Shown: positions 32,010 to 42,258, numbered from the stretch's first letter. The stretch is 64,000 bases of DNA from Serripes groenlandicus (GCA_031761405.1 JASEVX010000008.1:73438514-73502513), one strand, 5' to 3'. The notes: a model not told the origin generated them from the sequence alone. Program-made: numbers and translations.

Positions 32010-32225
32010 TTAAGCCATTTTCCACATACATCAAATCTGCAGTAGAATTTTTTTTTGAAAAATTGGAAAATCTGTAAAAAAGAAAGCATTGTTAAATAAT
32101 AGGTTTGAACACATTGTGTCATGAGAAATTGCTCATGTTGAGCAATTTCACTTTTTGCACCAAGGTTTTCATAATTCATCTGCTGCAGAGGCATCAGAAA
32201 GCATCTGTATGTGGGAAAGGGTTAA
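32010..32225 (+). mobile_element. TTAA-1 MITE
   Basis: TTAAGCCATTTTCCACATAC to GTGGGAAAGGGTTAA with TTAA at both ends. Hairpin AATTGCTCATGTTGAGCAATT. Confidence 0.85.
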
Positions 32226-33072
32226 CAGAAAACTTCAACATTGTCCGTAAAGGGACTCAGACAGGGCCTTACAGTAGCTAAGGGTAAAACATGACCCTGT
32301 AAAGCTTTTAAGTGAAAGGCTTTGGTTCATGAAAGTGTTTTCAATTTAAAATTCTAATTTAACTCTTTTTATTTCTCTGGCTAAATTCGACATTTGATGC
32401 ACCCACAGTGGCTAATCATTGAGCATTGACAACTTTGTGGGAAAAGGAGATTACTTATAATTAAAACGTTTCTCGGTGTTATATTAAATTTAAAATTTTC
32501 GTTTATGAGCCTTTTGTTACTTCATATGTAGACCTGAATTAAGTTTAAATGTTATCTGGAAATTATTTAATTATCTCTTCCTGGTGCAGAGAGCAATACA
32601 CACTTCCAAGTTTGACTATGCTACCATCTTTTTTCTCCGATTCTTTTGAAAGCAGAACATATTTTAAATGGCAATTATAAGGTAGTAAGGCTGTTTTTAA
32701 ACAGTCATCAACTTTCTCATATTGACACTCCAAAGCTTTGATGTCTTAATTGGGAGCAACACAAACAAATCAACAAGCAATGAAAAAGGGGGGGGGGGGA
32801 GAAAAGTATTCATTTTCCAACAATATTTACTATAACAAGAGGCCCCTAAATCGATCACCTGAGTGATAGTAAATTAGTAGCAAATATTTAACTGCAAATA
32901 TCTGGGAAATAGCTTATCTGCAAAGGTCATTTGTTTCTTGAAATCTAACAAGAACTATAATAAGATTGGAATTATAAAGATTTGTCATTTTTCACCTTTC
33001 CTGATTCCACCTTGCTTGCCCTGTTTTTCAACGAAATCAACATGGCTTGAAGGTGTTTTTTTAGAGGGTCAC
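32226..33072. other. unassigned region with a PRL-like end
   Basis: No gene recognised. At 32838-32866 the sequence AACAAGAGGCCCCTAAATCG ATCACCTGA reads, on the minus strand, like a PRL 3' terminus. A G-run (about 10) lies near 32790. No part of the missing RGM 3' end was seen here. Confidence 0.45.
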
Positions 33073-33212
33073 TTAACTCTTTCAGCGCCGAATTGTTTAA
33101 AGTAGACTCTTCCATGTTCGAACTCGGACGACTCTATTTTCATGTTATAGGATTTTTGGAATATTTTTATAACTCACAGCCAAACAATGCAGATTTCAGG
33201 TGAGACAACTCG
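33073..33212 (+). mobile_element. half TTAA-2 MITE fused to the RGM exon
   Basis: TTAACTCTTTCAGCGCCG through CAGGTGAGACAACTCG matches the left arm of the 3008 copy, then stops at the hairpin centre and joins exon sequence (GATAATTTGACATTTCGG). The right half is absent, so a deletion or rearrangement ended here. Confidence 0.85.
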
Positions 33213-33263
33213 GATAATTTGACATTTCGGCACGTTTCTTCTGCTTCTACGCGCGGTATTATA

Positions 33264-33470
33264 GTTTAAACTTATTTATTTTAAATCGATTGAGAAACAA
33301 GCTTTAAGCTTATATTAATCACGCTCGATATCTGTTTCCTGGATACTTAACCAGTACTCGCGCCGATTGTGTGGAAAAATCCCAAAGTCAGGACTCGCTC
33401 ATCACGGGACTCGAACCAGGGACCTTTGATGTGAGAGGCCGACTTTCTACCTCTGCACCACTGTCTTCCA
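33264..33470 (-). mobile_element. SINE-D inserted in the RGM exon
   Basis: A 207-bp SINE-D in the same orientation as the exon. Its head (TGGAAGACAGTGGTGCAGAG) is at the right and its tail (AATAAGTTTAAAC) at the left. Perfect 10-bp target duplication CGGTATTATA at 33254-33263 and 33471-33480. The exon frame reads into it and stops after eight SINE-derived codons. Confidence 0.95.
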
Positions 33471-33836
33471 CGGTATTATAAACTGTTCCCGTAGTTTTTG
33501 TTTCCTAAAACACTCTGTATAATCTATAAGTTCACTGCTGGGACAGCCTTGGACACACAACTGTAAATTATTGTTTTCCGTTGAATTTAATAAATCCTCC
33601 GGCATTTGTATGGCAAACGTCAAATACGAACTCACTCTCCGCACAACAATTTGTGTATCTATATGTTTTAATCGAATGATCACATGTTCGTCGGGCTCCT
33701 TGACTTCAATTGCAATGCTGTGCTTATAGTTTGTTTTTCCATCGTCAAATGTACTTGGTAAAGAATGTTCATCAGCTTGGTAGGTGATGTATTTTTCCGA
33801 CGTGCAAATTATGTTCTTTTTTATTAGCACTGTCAA
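33447..33836 (-). CDS. RGM-family (repulsive guidance molecule/hemojuvelin) exon, partial and SINE-interrupted
   Basis: Codes the C-terminal part of an RGM-like protein: GPI-anchored co-receptors for BMPs and ligands of neogenin in other animals (family knowledge). The frame opens in phase 0 right after a splice acceptor, with LTVLIKKN, then YQADEHSLPSTFDDG, TQIVVRRVSSYLTFAIQMPE and LQLCVQGCPSSELIDY. These line up block by block with the region following the partial von Willebrand D domain of vertebrate RGMs. About 120 residues are RGM-like; the family is usually 400-450, so upstream exons must lie beyond what I can see. A SINE-D ends the frame in WKTVVQR. Skipping the SINE (33264-33470 plus one duplication copy), the frame continues about 16 codons through a conserved-looking Cys (EAEETCRN), then meets half a TTAA-2 at about 33212. 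The last Cys region and GPI signal are missing. It may be a pseudogene, a truncated allele, or a gene with another 3' exon. Confidence 0.8.
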   Translation of the reverse strand: MTVLIKKNIICTSEKYITYQADEHSLPSTFDDGKTNYKHSIAIEVKEPDEHVIIRLKHIDTQIVVRRVSSYLTFAIQMPEDLLNSTENNNLQLCVQGCPSSELIDYTECFRKQKLREQFIIPWKTVVQR

Positions 33837-33858
33837 CTGGAATAAAAGAAACAAAAAC
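33837..33858 (-). promoter_or_regulatory. splice acceptor for the RGM exon
   Basis: The minus strand reads TTTTTGTTTCTTTTATTCCAG directly before the first RGM-like codon (TTG at 33836-33834): a pyrimidine tract plus CAG. This argues for a genuine intron-containing gene segment, not a processed copy. The adjoining 33859-34021 looks like intron. Confidence 0.75.
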
Positions 33859-34021
33859 GGTTAAATAGGGTATATAATCCAACACATTAACTGATATATG
33901 TAAAACAAGGAATTTGGAATGATAATCTTAATTCCTTGAAATACTTTTTTCATTAAAAAATAACTGAATATCAGAATAAGACAATGAATGTACATACATG
34001 TACATATAATGATTAATGTAT

Positions 34022-34268
34022 TAGTGTTAAAAACGGTCTTTTCAACTATATTTCAGTAATTTTTCAGTATTTCCTGACAGTCCAACATACAAATTCCACA
34101 CAGAAGTGTTTCCAAGCAATTGGCTGCTTTTCCACATTATACTAAGAAATATTTAGCCAATTGATGAAAGAGGAATGCTCCCAGTGTTGCATTGACATTG
34201 AATAATAGCTGAGCGGGGATTCAAACTCAAAACAGATCGACCAACTGAGCTCTGAGAAACCAGGGCTC
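34022..34268 (-). mobile_element. SINE-A, diverged
   Basis: AAAAACGGTCTTTTCAAC, AAGCAATTGGCTGCTTTTCC, TTTAGCCAATTGATGAAAG and inverted B box GGGGATTCAAACTC with GACCAACTGAGCTC appear in SINE-A order. Probably lies in the upstream intron of the RGM exon. Confidence 0.75.
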
Positions 34269-34322
34269 AACATGTATAAACATTGTCTGCGGCAAGGGAG
34301 TACAAGAAGAAAGAATTAATCA

Positions 34323-34454
34323 TTAACCCTTTCCCCTTATATAGACGCTTTCTGACGCCTCTGCAGCAGACGGCTTTTTGAAAACATAGTGACAAAAGAA
34401 GAAATTGCACAAAACATATGTTATCCATTCAATTATAGAGATTTTCAATTTTTT
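34323..34454 (-). mobile_element. TTAA-1 MITE, truncated at the satellite
   Basis: TTAACCCTTTCCCCTTATAT, GACGCCTCTGCAGCAGACGG and GGTTATCCATTC-type interior. An internal deletion removes the hairpin centre, and the copy breaks at TTTTTTGAC where the 152-bp satellite begins. Confidence 0.8.
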
Positions 34455-36660
34455 GACATGACCTTTCTGTCAGTACCAACATTTTTGACCTTGCGACCTT
34501 GACCTTTGACCTAGATGTTGCCATTCTCGAAAAAAACTTTTAACCTTGGCCATTACTTTTGAACCATAACAGGTACGGCTACCATATTTCACATGTGTAT
34601 TCCTTGTGACATGACCTTTCTGTCAGTGCCAAAATTGTTCACCTTGCGACCTTGACCTTTGACCTAGATGTTGCCATTCTCGAAAAAAACTTTAACCTTG
34701 ACCACTTCTTTTGAACCATAACAGGTACGGCTACCATATTTCACATGTGTATACCTTGTGACATGACCTTTCTGTCAGTACCAACATTTTTGACCTTGCG
34801 ACCTTGACCTTTGACCTAGATGTTGCCGTTCTCGATTTTTGTTTAACCTTGGCCATTACTTTTGAACCATAACAGGTACGGCTACCATATTTCACATGTG
34901 TATTACTTGTGACATGACCTTTCTGTCAGTACCAACATTTTTGACCTTGCGACCTTGACCTTTGACCTAGATGTTGCCATTCTCAAAAAAGACTTTAACC
35001 TTGACCACTACTTTTGAACCATAACAGGTAAGGCTACCATATTTCACATGCATATACCTTGTGACATAACCTTTCTGTCAGTACCAAAAGTGTTCACCTT
35101 GCGACCTTGACCTTTGACCTAGATGTTGCCATTCTCGAATTTTTTTTTAACCTTGACCACTTCTTTTGAACCATAACAGGTACGGCTACCATATTTCACA
35201 TGTGTATACCTTGTGACATGACCTTTCTGTCAATACCAAAATTGTTCACCTTGCGACCTTGACCTTTGACCTAGATGTTGCCATTCTCGAAAAAAACTTT
35301 AACCTTGACCACTTCTTTTGAACCATAACAGGTACGGCTACCATATTTCACATGTGTATACCTTGTGACATGACCTTTCTGTCAGTACCAACATTTTTGA
35401 CCTTGCGACCTTGACCTTTGACCTAGATGTTGCCGTTCTCGATTTTGTTTTAACCTTGGCCATTAGTTTTGAACCATAACAGGTACGGCTACCATATTTC
35501 ACATGTGTATTTCTTGTGACATGACCTTTCTGTCAGTACCAACATTTTTGACCTTGCGACCTTGACCTTTGACCTTTGACCTAGATGTTGCCATTCTCAA
35601 AAAAGACTTTAACCTTGACCACTTCTTTTGAACCATAACAGGTAAGGCTACCATATTTCACATGCGTATACCTTGTGACATGACCTTTCTGTCAGTACCA
35701 AAAGTGTTCACCTTGCGACCTTGACCTTTGACCTAGATGTTGCCATTCTCGAAAAAAACTTTAACCTTGACCACTTCTTTTGAACCATAACAGGTACGGC
35801 TACCATATTTCACATGTGTATACCTTGTGACATCACCTTTCTGTCAATACCAAAATTGTTCACCTTGCGACCTTGACCTTTGACCTAGATGTTGCTATTC
35901 TCGAAAAAAACTTTAACATTGGCCATTACTTTTGAACCATAACAGGTAAGGCTACCATATTTCACAGGCGTATACCTTGTGACATGACCTTTTTGTCAGT
36001 ACCAAAATTGTTCACCTTGCGACCTTGACCTTTGACCTAGATGTTGCCATTCTCGGAAAAAAAATTAACCTTGACCACTACTTTTGAACCATAACAGGTA
36101 CGGCTACCATATTTCACATGTGTATACCTTGTGACATCACCTTTCTGTCAATACCAAAATTGTTCACCTTGCGACCTTGACCTTTGACCTAGATGTTGCT
36201 ATTCTCGAAAAAAACTTTAACCTTGGCCATTACTTTTGAACCATAACAGGTAAGGCTACCATATTTCACATGCGTATACCTTGTGACATGACCTTTCTGT
36301 CAGTACCAAAATTGTTCACCTTGCGACCTTGACCTTTGACCTAGATGTTGCCATTCTCGAAAAAAACTTTAACCTTGACCACTTCTTTTGAACCATAACA
36401 GGTACGGCTACCATATTTCACATGTGTATACCTTGTGACATGACCTTTCTGTCAATACCAAAATTGTTCACCTTGCGACCTTGACCTTTGACCTAGATGT
36501 TGCTATTCTCGAAAAAAACTTTAACCTTGACCACTACTTTTGAACCATAACAGGTACGGCTACTATATTTCACATGTGTATTCCTTGTGACATGACCTTT
36601 CTGTCAGTACCAACATTTTTGACCTGGCGACCTTGACCTTTGACCTTTGTGTTGCCATTC
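34455..36660 (+). repeat. 152-bp satellite, 14.5 copies (core of a PRL element)
   Basis: Unit starts (GACATGACCTTTCTGTCA or variants) fall at 34455, 34608, 34760, 34911, 35063, 35215, 35367, 35518, 35677, 35829, 35981, 36133, 36285, 36437 and 36589. Each holds CCTTGACCTTTGACCTAGA, whose inverse contains AGGTCAAAGGTCA, the consensus DR1 nuclear-receptor element. One unit (near 35560-35580) has an extra GACCTTT. Two alternating interior types occur (ACATTTTTGACC versus AAATTGTTCACC). Confidence 0.95.
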
Positions 36661-36693
36661 GGAGGCATCAGTGTTTCACAAACACATCTTGTT
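36661..36693 (+). mobile_element. 3' terminus of the PRL element carrying the 152-bp satellite
   Basis: Hairpin GTGTTTCACAAACAC (36671-36685) followed by ATCTTGTT, the hairpin plus CTTGTT ending seen at several other PRL ends here. The matching 5' head is not present: the array begins abruptly in a TTAA-1. Confidence 0.7.
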
Positions 36694-36929
36694 CATCTTG
36701 TTCTTCTAAACCAATTAACCAAATTAAAAATATTTCATTTAATGTTCCTTGAGTGTTTTTCTTTCAAAATTGTTCAAAGAAATATTGATCAAAACTGATG
36801 TTGGTGTCAATTGATTTCTACAATATTTGGTCAAAATATAACACAATGTATTGCCCAGGTTAAAAAGTTAAAAATGCAAAATATTAATGGTGTCTAAAGG
36901 CTATTTATTCAATTTAATTTAACTTAGAA

Positions 36930-37446
36930 ATTCTGGTTAAAGTTTGCATGCAAGGTACTTTCATGGATATATCTCAGTAACCGATACTGATATTGACTTC
37001 AAACTTCATTCATGTCTTCAGGGTTATCAGACAGTTAAGTTAGATAACTCTTGTATGAATTTTGTACAATTTATCATATGGCCCTTGTTTGTCTTTGAAA
37101 ATTTGGTTAAAGTTTTGCATGCATGGTACTATCATGCATAATCTCAGTAACCACTCAGGGATTGATTTAAAGCTTCAATATAGTCTTTAAAGGTATCAAA
37201 CAATCAGGTTAGGTATCTCTTGACTGAATTTATTATAAATTAGGGCCCTTTTTGAAGTTAGACATTTGGGTTAAAGTTTTGCATGCAAGGCCCTTTCTCA
37301 CAAACAGCAGATGCTATTCAAACAAGACTTATCCAACTTTGATTTATAGTTATATACTATCAAGCCACTATCTCAGTAACAACTGTTGTCTATTATATCA
37401 AATGGCCAAATAATAGAGCATGCTGTCTTGCGGACAGCTCTTGTTA
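36930..37446 (+). mobile_element. PRL element, 3' part
   Basis: Core units about 167 bp apart (AAAGTTTTGCATGCA and CTCAGTAACC at about 36942, 37109 and 37275) and a 3' end with hairpin GCTGTC-TTGCG-GACAGC (37422-37438) then TCTTGTT. No head recognised. Confidence 0.7.
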
Positions 37447-37502
37447 GGTTTAATTACCACATTAACACATGTATGTCTCGTTTTTAGCAGACATCATTTT
37501 CA

Positions 37503-37863
37503 TTAACCCTTTCCCTCATACGACAATTCTGCAGCAGACGACTTTGAACGTATTTTGTCAAAAAATAGAGAATCTCCATAATTGAATGGATATATAACCT
37601 ATGACAAAAAGTTGAAAACATTGTGGCAAAAGGAGAAATTGCACGTTTTGTGCAATTTCTTCTTTTGTCACTGTTTTCAAAAAGCTGTCTGCTGCAGAGG
37701 CGTCAGAAAGCGTCTATATGAGGGAAAAGATTAAATGAAAGTAAGATTATTGAATAGAGTGGAAAACATTGTGGCAAAAGGAAAAATTGCTCGTAATGCA
37801 ATGCTTTCAAAAGTTATTTCCTGCAGATGTGTCAATATTCGTCTACATGTGGGAAAGGGTTAA
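37503..37863 (+). mobile_element. TTAA-1 MITE plus adjoining truncated TTAA-1
   Basis: Intact copy 37503-37734 (TTAACCCTTTCCCTC to GAGGGAAAAGATTAA, CAC/GTG hairpin). A second, older right half (37735-37863) follows and ends GTGGGAAAGGGTTAA. The younger copy probably inserted into the older one. Confidence 0.85.
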
Positions 37864-38034
37864 GATGCCTTTACGGAGAGAACTATTGAGATACTCATTT
37901 CAGGTAAACGGTAAGAATATTGAAGATCATGACTGTAATATAATGTGAATAATTTCTTTTGAAACGGTGCCCAAAAGAAGGTATATATTAGAGAGCAGGG
38001 CTATAAACCCTTTTCCTCATTGAGTCGTGATCAA

Positions 38035-38165
38035 GCTCAGTTAGTAACAATGAGCACTATCGACGCAAGAGTTGTGAGTCTGAACTCAGTTTTGTACATA
38101 GTGATGTGGCTGCGGTGATATATAATTACTGAAAAAATGTTGAAAACTCATACCAAGTTAAACCA
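38035..38165 (+). mobile_element. SINE-A-like, decayed and short
   Basis: TCAAGCTCAGTTAGTAACAA and GTTGTGAGTCTGAACTC are an eroded head. GGCTGCGGTGATATATAATTAC and TGTTGAAAACTC are the 3' domain. The body is mostly missing. Confidence 0.55.
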
Positions 38166-38914
38166 TCTTCCTGAGACAGACTTGACCATTTGATGTCCAT
38201 GCAGCAAGCAATATTTTAAAAACATTGTTGAGAAAACGTTCTTTTTTTCCCAAGCTGTTACTTTTTGATATCCAAATTATAGTTCCATGCAAACTTCCAG
38301 ATGGTGGCATAAATTTACTAAGATGCTTTCAAATTAAAGTACATGTAGATGACTGAAAATATTGTATCAAGTAAACAGCCAAAGAGAGGGTTTTAAATTG
38401 GTAAATTTGGATCAAGCGATCAATATCTATTTTCTTATCTCCTTTTCAAAATCACTGTGCGTAAGATCGGGATCTATTGTTTTTTCACAACAATGGACGA
38501 AATCTGTCGATGAATGAAAGACCAAGATATTGCCATCTCATGAATGGCGGGCTGTACGCCAAAAGACGGTTATTGTCTGACAGAAAAACTGAACAGTCAA
38601 ACAATTTTCCGCTTGAACTCCTGTTCAAAGTATGTCATGGACATTGTGAGAAACACATCTAGCATGAAATCTACCCCCAGATGTCTGGATTATGTTTGAT
38701 CTTAATACATTTGATTTGATTGGCTTGGTTATATATGCCGTTTTCAACTGTGATTCATTTTTATGGCAATAGTTCTGTCACCGACATTGAATTACCTGGC
38801 TTAAATTCTTGGAGATTTTTCTCATTCTTCCACAATGTTGCCATCTCTGTCTTAAGACTCTATATACAATTTTACATGTGTTACATCTATTTCCTCTGAT
38901 CTTTGTAACTCTGC
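38166..38914. other. unassigned region
   Basis: No gene I can defend. A 61-codon plus-strand frame (38477-38662) has a mixed composition but no recognised domain or splice signals. A SINE tail scrap (ATGCCGTTTTCAACTG) lies near 38737. Confidence 0.45.
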
Positions 38915-39138
38915 TTCCCCTCATATAGGCTCATTTGACACCTCTGCAACAGATGATTTTAGAAACATATGTTGTTATAAAATGACAAAACGTGCACAAT
39001 GAGCAATTTCTGCATTTGCATTAACGATTTCAACTGTATTCAATTAGTATATACTTTCATTTTACGAGACTCCATGCTTTAAGGTAAATGTGTTAAGAGT
39101 CGTCTGCTGCTGATTTGTTGTTTGTGGAAAAGGGTTAA
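38915..39138. mobile_element. TTAA-1 MITE, older subfamily
   Basis: CCTCTGCAACAGATGATTTT, AATGAGCAATTTCTGC, GTCGTCTGCTGCTGATTTGT, ending GTGGAAAAGGGTTAA. The left end is eroded. Confidence 0.7.
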
Positions 39139-39199
39139 ACCAGACGAAATTAAATATCATCGATCAAGTTTCCAATTTAAGAAATCATCTATTTTTGTC

Positions 39200-39437
39200 T
39201 CTGAAAGTGGAAAACATTGTGGCAAAAGGAGAAATTGCTCGTTTTGAGCAATTTCTTCTTTTGTCACTATGTTTTCAAAAAGCTGTCTGCTGCAGAGGCG
39301 TCTATTTCTCCTTTTGCCACAAAGTGTTCCACTTTCGGTCATAGTTTATCCATTCAATTATAGAGATTGTCCATTTTTTGACAAAATATGTTCAAATTCG
39401 TCTGCTGCAGAATTGTCATATGAGGGATAGGTTTAAG
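39200..39437. mobile_element. TTAA-1 inverted fusion (fold-back)
   Basis: The right half of one TTAA-1 (GAAAGTGGAAAACATTGTGG to GCTGCAGAGGCGTC) joins at about 39302 to an inverted piece (ATTTCTCCTTTTGCCACAAA, GTTCCACTTTC) and runs out to GGGATAGGTTTAAG. The GTGGAAAACATTGTGGCAAA segment is present twice in opposite orientation. Confidence 0.8.
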
Positions 39438-39539
39438 ATCTGCAAGGCACTAAATATCAGTTCAGGCAAAAAGCTTTATAGAATTTGAATAGTGATCATT
39501 ATCATAAATTGGAACTTGATGTATTCCTACCAGTCTTGT

Positions 39540-39740
39540 TTAACCCTTTCTAACTTGACCCTTTCCCACATACAATAAATCTGCAGCAAACGACTTTGAA
39601 CACATCTAGGCAAAGATTAGGTAAAGTCTCTCTTCATGAAAGTATAATTATTGAATAGGGGTTAAAAACAATGTTTTCAAAAGTTATTGATGTAGTCATG
39701 AAGGCACCAGAGAGTGTCTGTATCTGCGGAAAGGGTTGTG
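39540..39740 (+). mobile_element. TTAA-1 MITE, diverged
   Basis: TTAACCCTTTCTAACTTGAC, then a second start-like GACCCTTTCCCACATAC, CTGCAGCAAACGACTTTG, and end TGCGGAAAGGGTTG. The hairpin centre is deleted. Confidence 0.65.
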
Positions 39741-39856
39741 GAATCTTTGAAAGCAGAATGTCTTAAGAAATAAAGCAGATCATTTAAACAGTAATACAAG
39801 TTTACTGCTTGGTTTTTTTTCCAGTGAAAGAATATAATTATGTAAATTGGGTAAAA

Positions 39857-39889
39857 CCAGGGACGCAGATCTTATCTACGTCCCTGGTA
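39857..39889. repeat. perfect hairpin CCAGGGACG/CGTCCCTGG
   Basis: Nine-base arms at 39857-39865 and about 39881-39889 around GCAGATCTTATCTA-type loop sequence; with neighbours the pairing extends to ACCAGGGACG/CGTCCCTGGT. Role unknown. Confidence 0.75.
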
Positions 39890-39998
39890 AAACTAATGAA
39901 ATGAATATTATGATGACAAAAATCATTTCCATTAAACTCAATATCATAAGAAGCAATAACTCCTTTTCTCACATTGATGTTCCAATGACATCTTTTAT

Positions 39999-40662
39999 GG
40001 GCCCTGTCACAGTGGCACTATTGCGTATGAGAGAAATGTATTAGTTGCATTTAGAAATTCATAAATTAATTTTCATACGCTCAAAAAGCCCTTGAATATA
40101 TAGAATTGTTTGTATACTTACCATATTGAACCTATGAGAAGCGTATGAGTAGCGTATCACCAGGGTATGTCCAGCATATATTACCAGCGTAGTCTGCATA
40201 TGGCTAGCGAATAAGTGGCGTATGAAATGTACATGTCCAGCAAACCGCTATCACGTGACAAAGTGCCCATATAAGCTGCGGCCTTTCCATATTGCAGCAT
40301 TATTGCAGTAGAAATGGGATCCTATATATATACTTTATCAAAACGCTGGCAATACGCAGGGGATACGCTTGCCATATGCCAATCATACGCTAGTTGTACA
40401 TTATGTATATGTTACTCAATCGTCAGGCATACGCCAAGATGTCTATATACGTTGCAGATATGTCAGACATACGTTAGAAGTACGTTACTCATGTGCCATC
40501 AATACACTAGCTGTACAGTACACCTTCATGCTAGCGTATGTCAGCATATGACCAGTGTACTTGGCCTATGAGTAAAGTGCCTCTAGCATATTACTCTAGC
40601 GTTTTCATCATATGCATTGCATATGGCATACGCTAGTTTGATATACAATAGTGTGACAGGAC
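39999..40662. mobile_element. PAL-H palindromic element rich in CATACGC motifs
   Basis: Ends TGGGCCCTGTCACA and TGTGACAGGACCA are inverted 14-bp copies, with TTA on both outer sides. The interior holds a dozen or more CATACGC/GCGTATG-type heptamers on both strands (e.g. 40025, 40075, 40141, 40218, 40383, 40430, 40535, 40628). GGGCCCTGT termini with a TTA flank recall PIF/Harbinger MITEs, but this is not proven. Confidence 0.7.
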
Positions 40663-40705
40663 CATTACGTAGAGTTCAAAAGATGGCTGATAAACATGGA
40701 AAATA

Positions 40706-40942
40706 TTAACCCTTTCCCACATACAACACATCTGCATCAGACAACTTTGATTAAGCGTGTTGGGAAACAATATGGAAAATATCAATAAATGAAAAAAAAA
40801 TGTTGAGTAAAGTTGAACACATCATAATTATGTAAAAGACGAAATTGCTCATTATATCCAATTTCTCGTTTTTCCAGAATGGTTTTAAGAGTCCTTTGCT
40901 GTCAGGGACGTCAGAAAATGTCTGTTTGTGGGAAAGGATTAA
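40706..40942 (+). mobile_element. TTAA-1 MITE, diverged
   Basis: TTAACCCTTTCCCACATAC to GTGGGAAAGGATTAA, TTAA both sides. Hairpin eroded (AATTGCTCATTATATCCAATT). Confidence 0.85.
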
Positions 40943-41001
40943 GATGTGCTCTGAATTAATATATTCACTTAATCCAGTAGACTGGAGTCATTTCCATGAA
41001 A

Positions 41002-41231
41002 TTAACCCTTTCCCTCATATAGACGCTTTCTGACGCCTCTGCAGCAGACAGCTTTTTGAAAACATAGTGACAAAAGAAGAAATTGCACAAAACGTGCAAT
41101 TTCTCCTTTTACCTCAATGTTTTCTACTTTTTGTCATAGGTTATCTATTCAAATATGGAGATTTTCTATGTTTTGACAAAATACGTTCAAAGTCGTCTGC
41201 TGCAGAATTATCGTATGAGGGAAAGGGTTAA
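41002..41231 (-). mobile_element. TTAA-1 MITE, intact
   Basis: TTAACCCTTTCCCTCATATA to GAGGGAAAGGGTTAA, TTAA both sides, hairpin AATTGCACAAAACGTGCAATT. Confidence 0.95.
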
Positions 41232-41242
41232 CGTGCATTTGG

Positions 41243-41409
41243 ACCTGTGTGGTAAGACCACCCAAGGGAAGATAACAATCTGATCTTTATTTAAAGGGGG
41301 TCTTTATTTATAGTCATTTATGCTGAAAATGAGTATTTAGGAAACTGCAGAAAAGTATGGTTGCTATAGACAGGGAAATTGCTATTCAAAGGTGGTCTTT
41401 ATCACAGGT
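41243..41409. mobile_element. PAL-W relative
   Basis: ACCTGTGTGGTAAGACCACC on the left and GGTGGTCTTTATCACAGGT on the right are inverted ends. GGGGTCTTTATTTATAG lies inside. Related in design to 14623-14798. Confidence 0.7.
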
Positions 41410-41423
41410 TAGACTGTATTATT

Positions 41424-41490
41424 ATACCCCCTTCGAAGAAGAGGGGGTATATAGGAGTCACTGTGTCGGGCTGTCTGTCTGTCTGTCCTT
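41424..41490 (+). mobile_element. PRL head, solitary
   Basis: Hairpin TACCCCC-TTCGAAGAAGA-GGGGGTA, then TATAGGAGTCAC and a CTGTCTGTCTGTCC microsatellite. The same head type occurs inverted at about 15180-15233. No tandem core or 3' end follows. Confidence 0.7.
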
Positions 41491-41850
41491 CCAACATCCT
41501 TGGAAATTAACAGTCTGTTACAATCCTGACCTAATAAAAAATAAAACAGATATATATATATATGTACAAATTAAACTTAAATGCATGCTAAGTTTCGTTT
41601 TTTTCAATATGTTTTTCAAATTCTGTTTTTGTAACTTTCTACAATTTGCCTATTAATTTGTTTCTTGTTGGGGGACAGACAGTGCTTAATTAATTTGTTC
41701 TTGCTTTCACACGACCTAGGCTTTGCCTATTAACATATTACAATAACATGATGCTGAGAATTGATCAAAATGGAGAATGGAAGAGTAAAAATTAATATAA
41801 GATTTATAATGGTTAAATTGAATGAAATTAGTTATATCTTCTTATTTTTA

Positions 41851-42022
41851 CCGAGCCCCGGTAGCTCAGTCGGTAGCGACGTGGGCTGTCAATCCAGGGG
41901 TTGTGAGTTCGAATCCCAGCTCGGCCAACATTCTTTCGTATTTCACCAATGGGCTGTTTGACAGTCTATGTGGAAAAGCAGCCAGTTGCTTGGAAATTAT
42001 GTTGTGTGGTATACTGTGTAAG
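41851..42022 (+). mobile_element. SINE-A, 3'-truncated
   Basis: The head GAGCCCCGGTAGCTCAGTCG with B box GAGTTCGAATCCC and loop CTGTCAA (apparent GTC anticodon) is well preserved and ends in CCA. The body stops after GCTTGGAAATTATGTTGTG. The SINE body downstream argues against a real tRNA gene. Confidence 0.85.
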
Positions 42023-42258
42023 GGCCTAAAGTTTATGGGCCAAAGAGCGAAGTGTGAACGTGAAGCGGTGCGAATGTGTTGGTTAGAAAGGAGAAGCAGT
42101 CTTTGACAAGATTGGTGTGGCCATTTAAATATGATCAAGAAAAAATGTTATCTGTACTGAAAACTAGAAAGAGTTATTCAAAATTAAGTGCAGGCATTTT
42201 CATGTTAGTTATGCATCGTTATTTACGGAGACATATGAACATTTGAAGTCTGCAAAAA

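Noticed and set aside
38477..38662. 61-codon frame as a small gene
   Set aside because: No splice signals, homology or codon evidence I can defend.
41853..41927. Possible tRNA gene with GTC anticodon and genomic CCA
   Set aside because: A SINE-A body follows directly and the same head recurs in several SINE copies.
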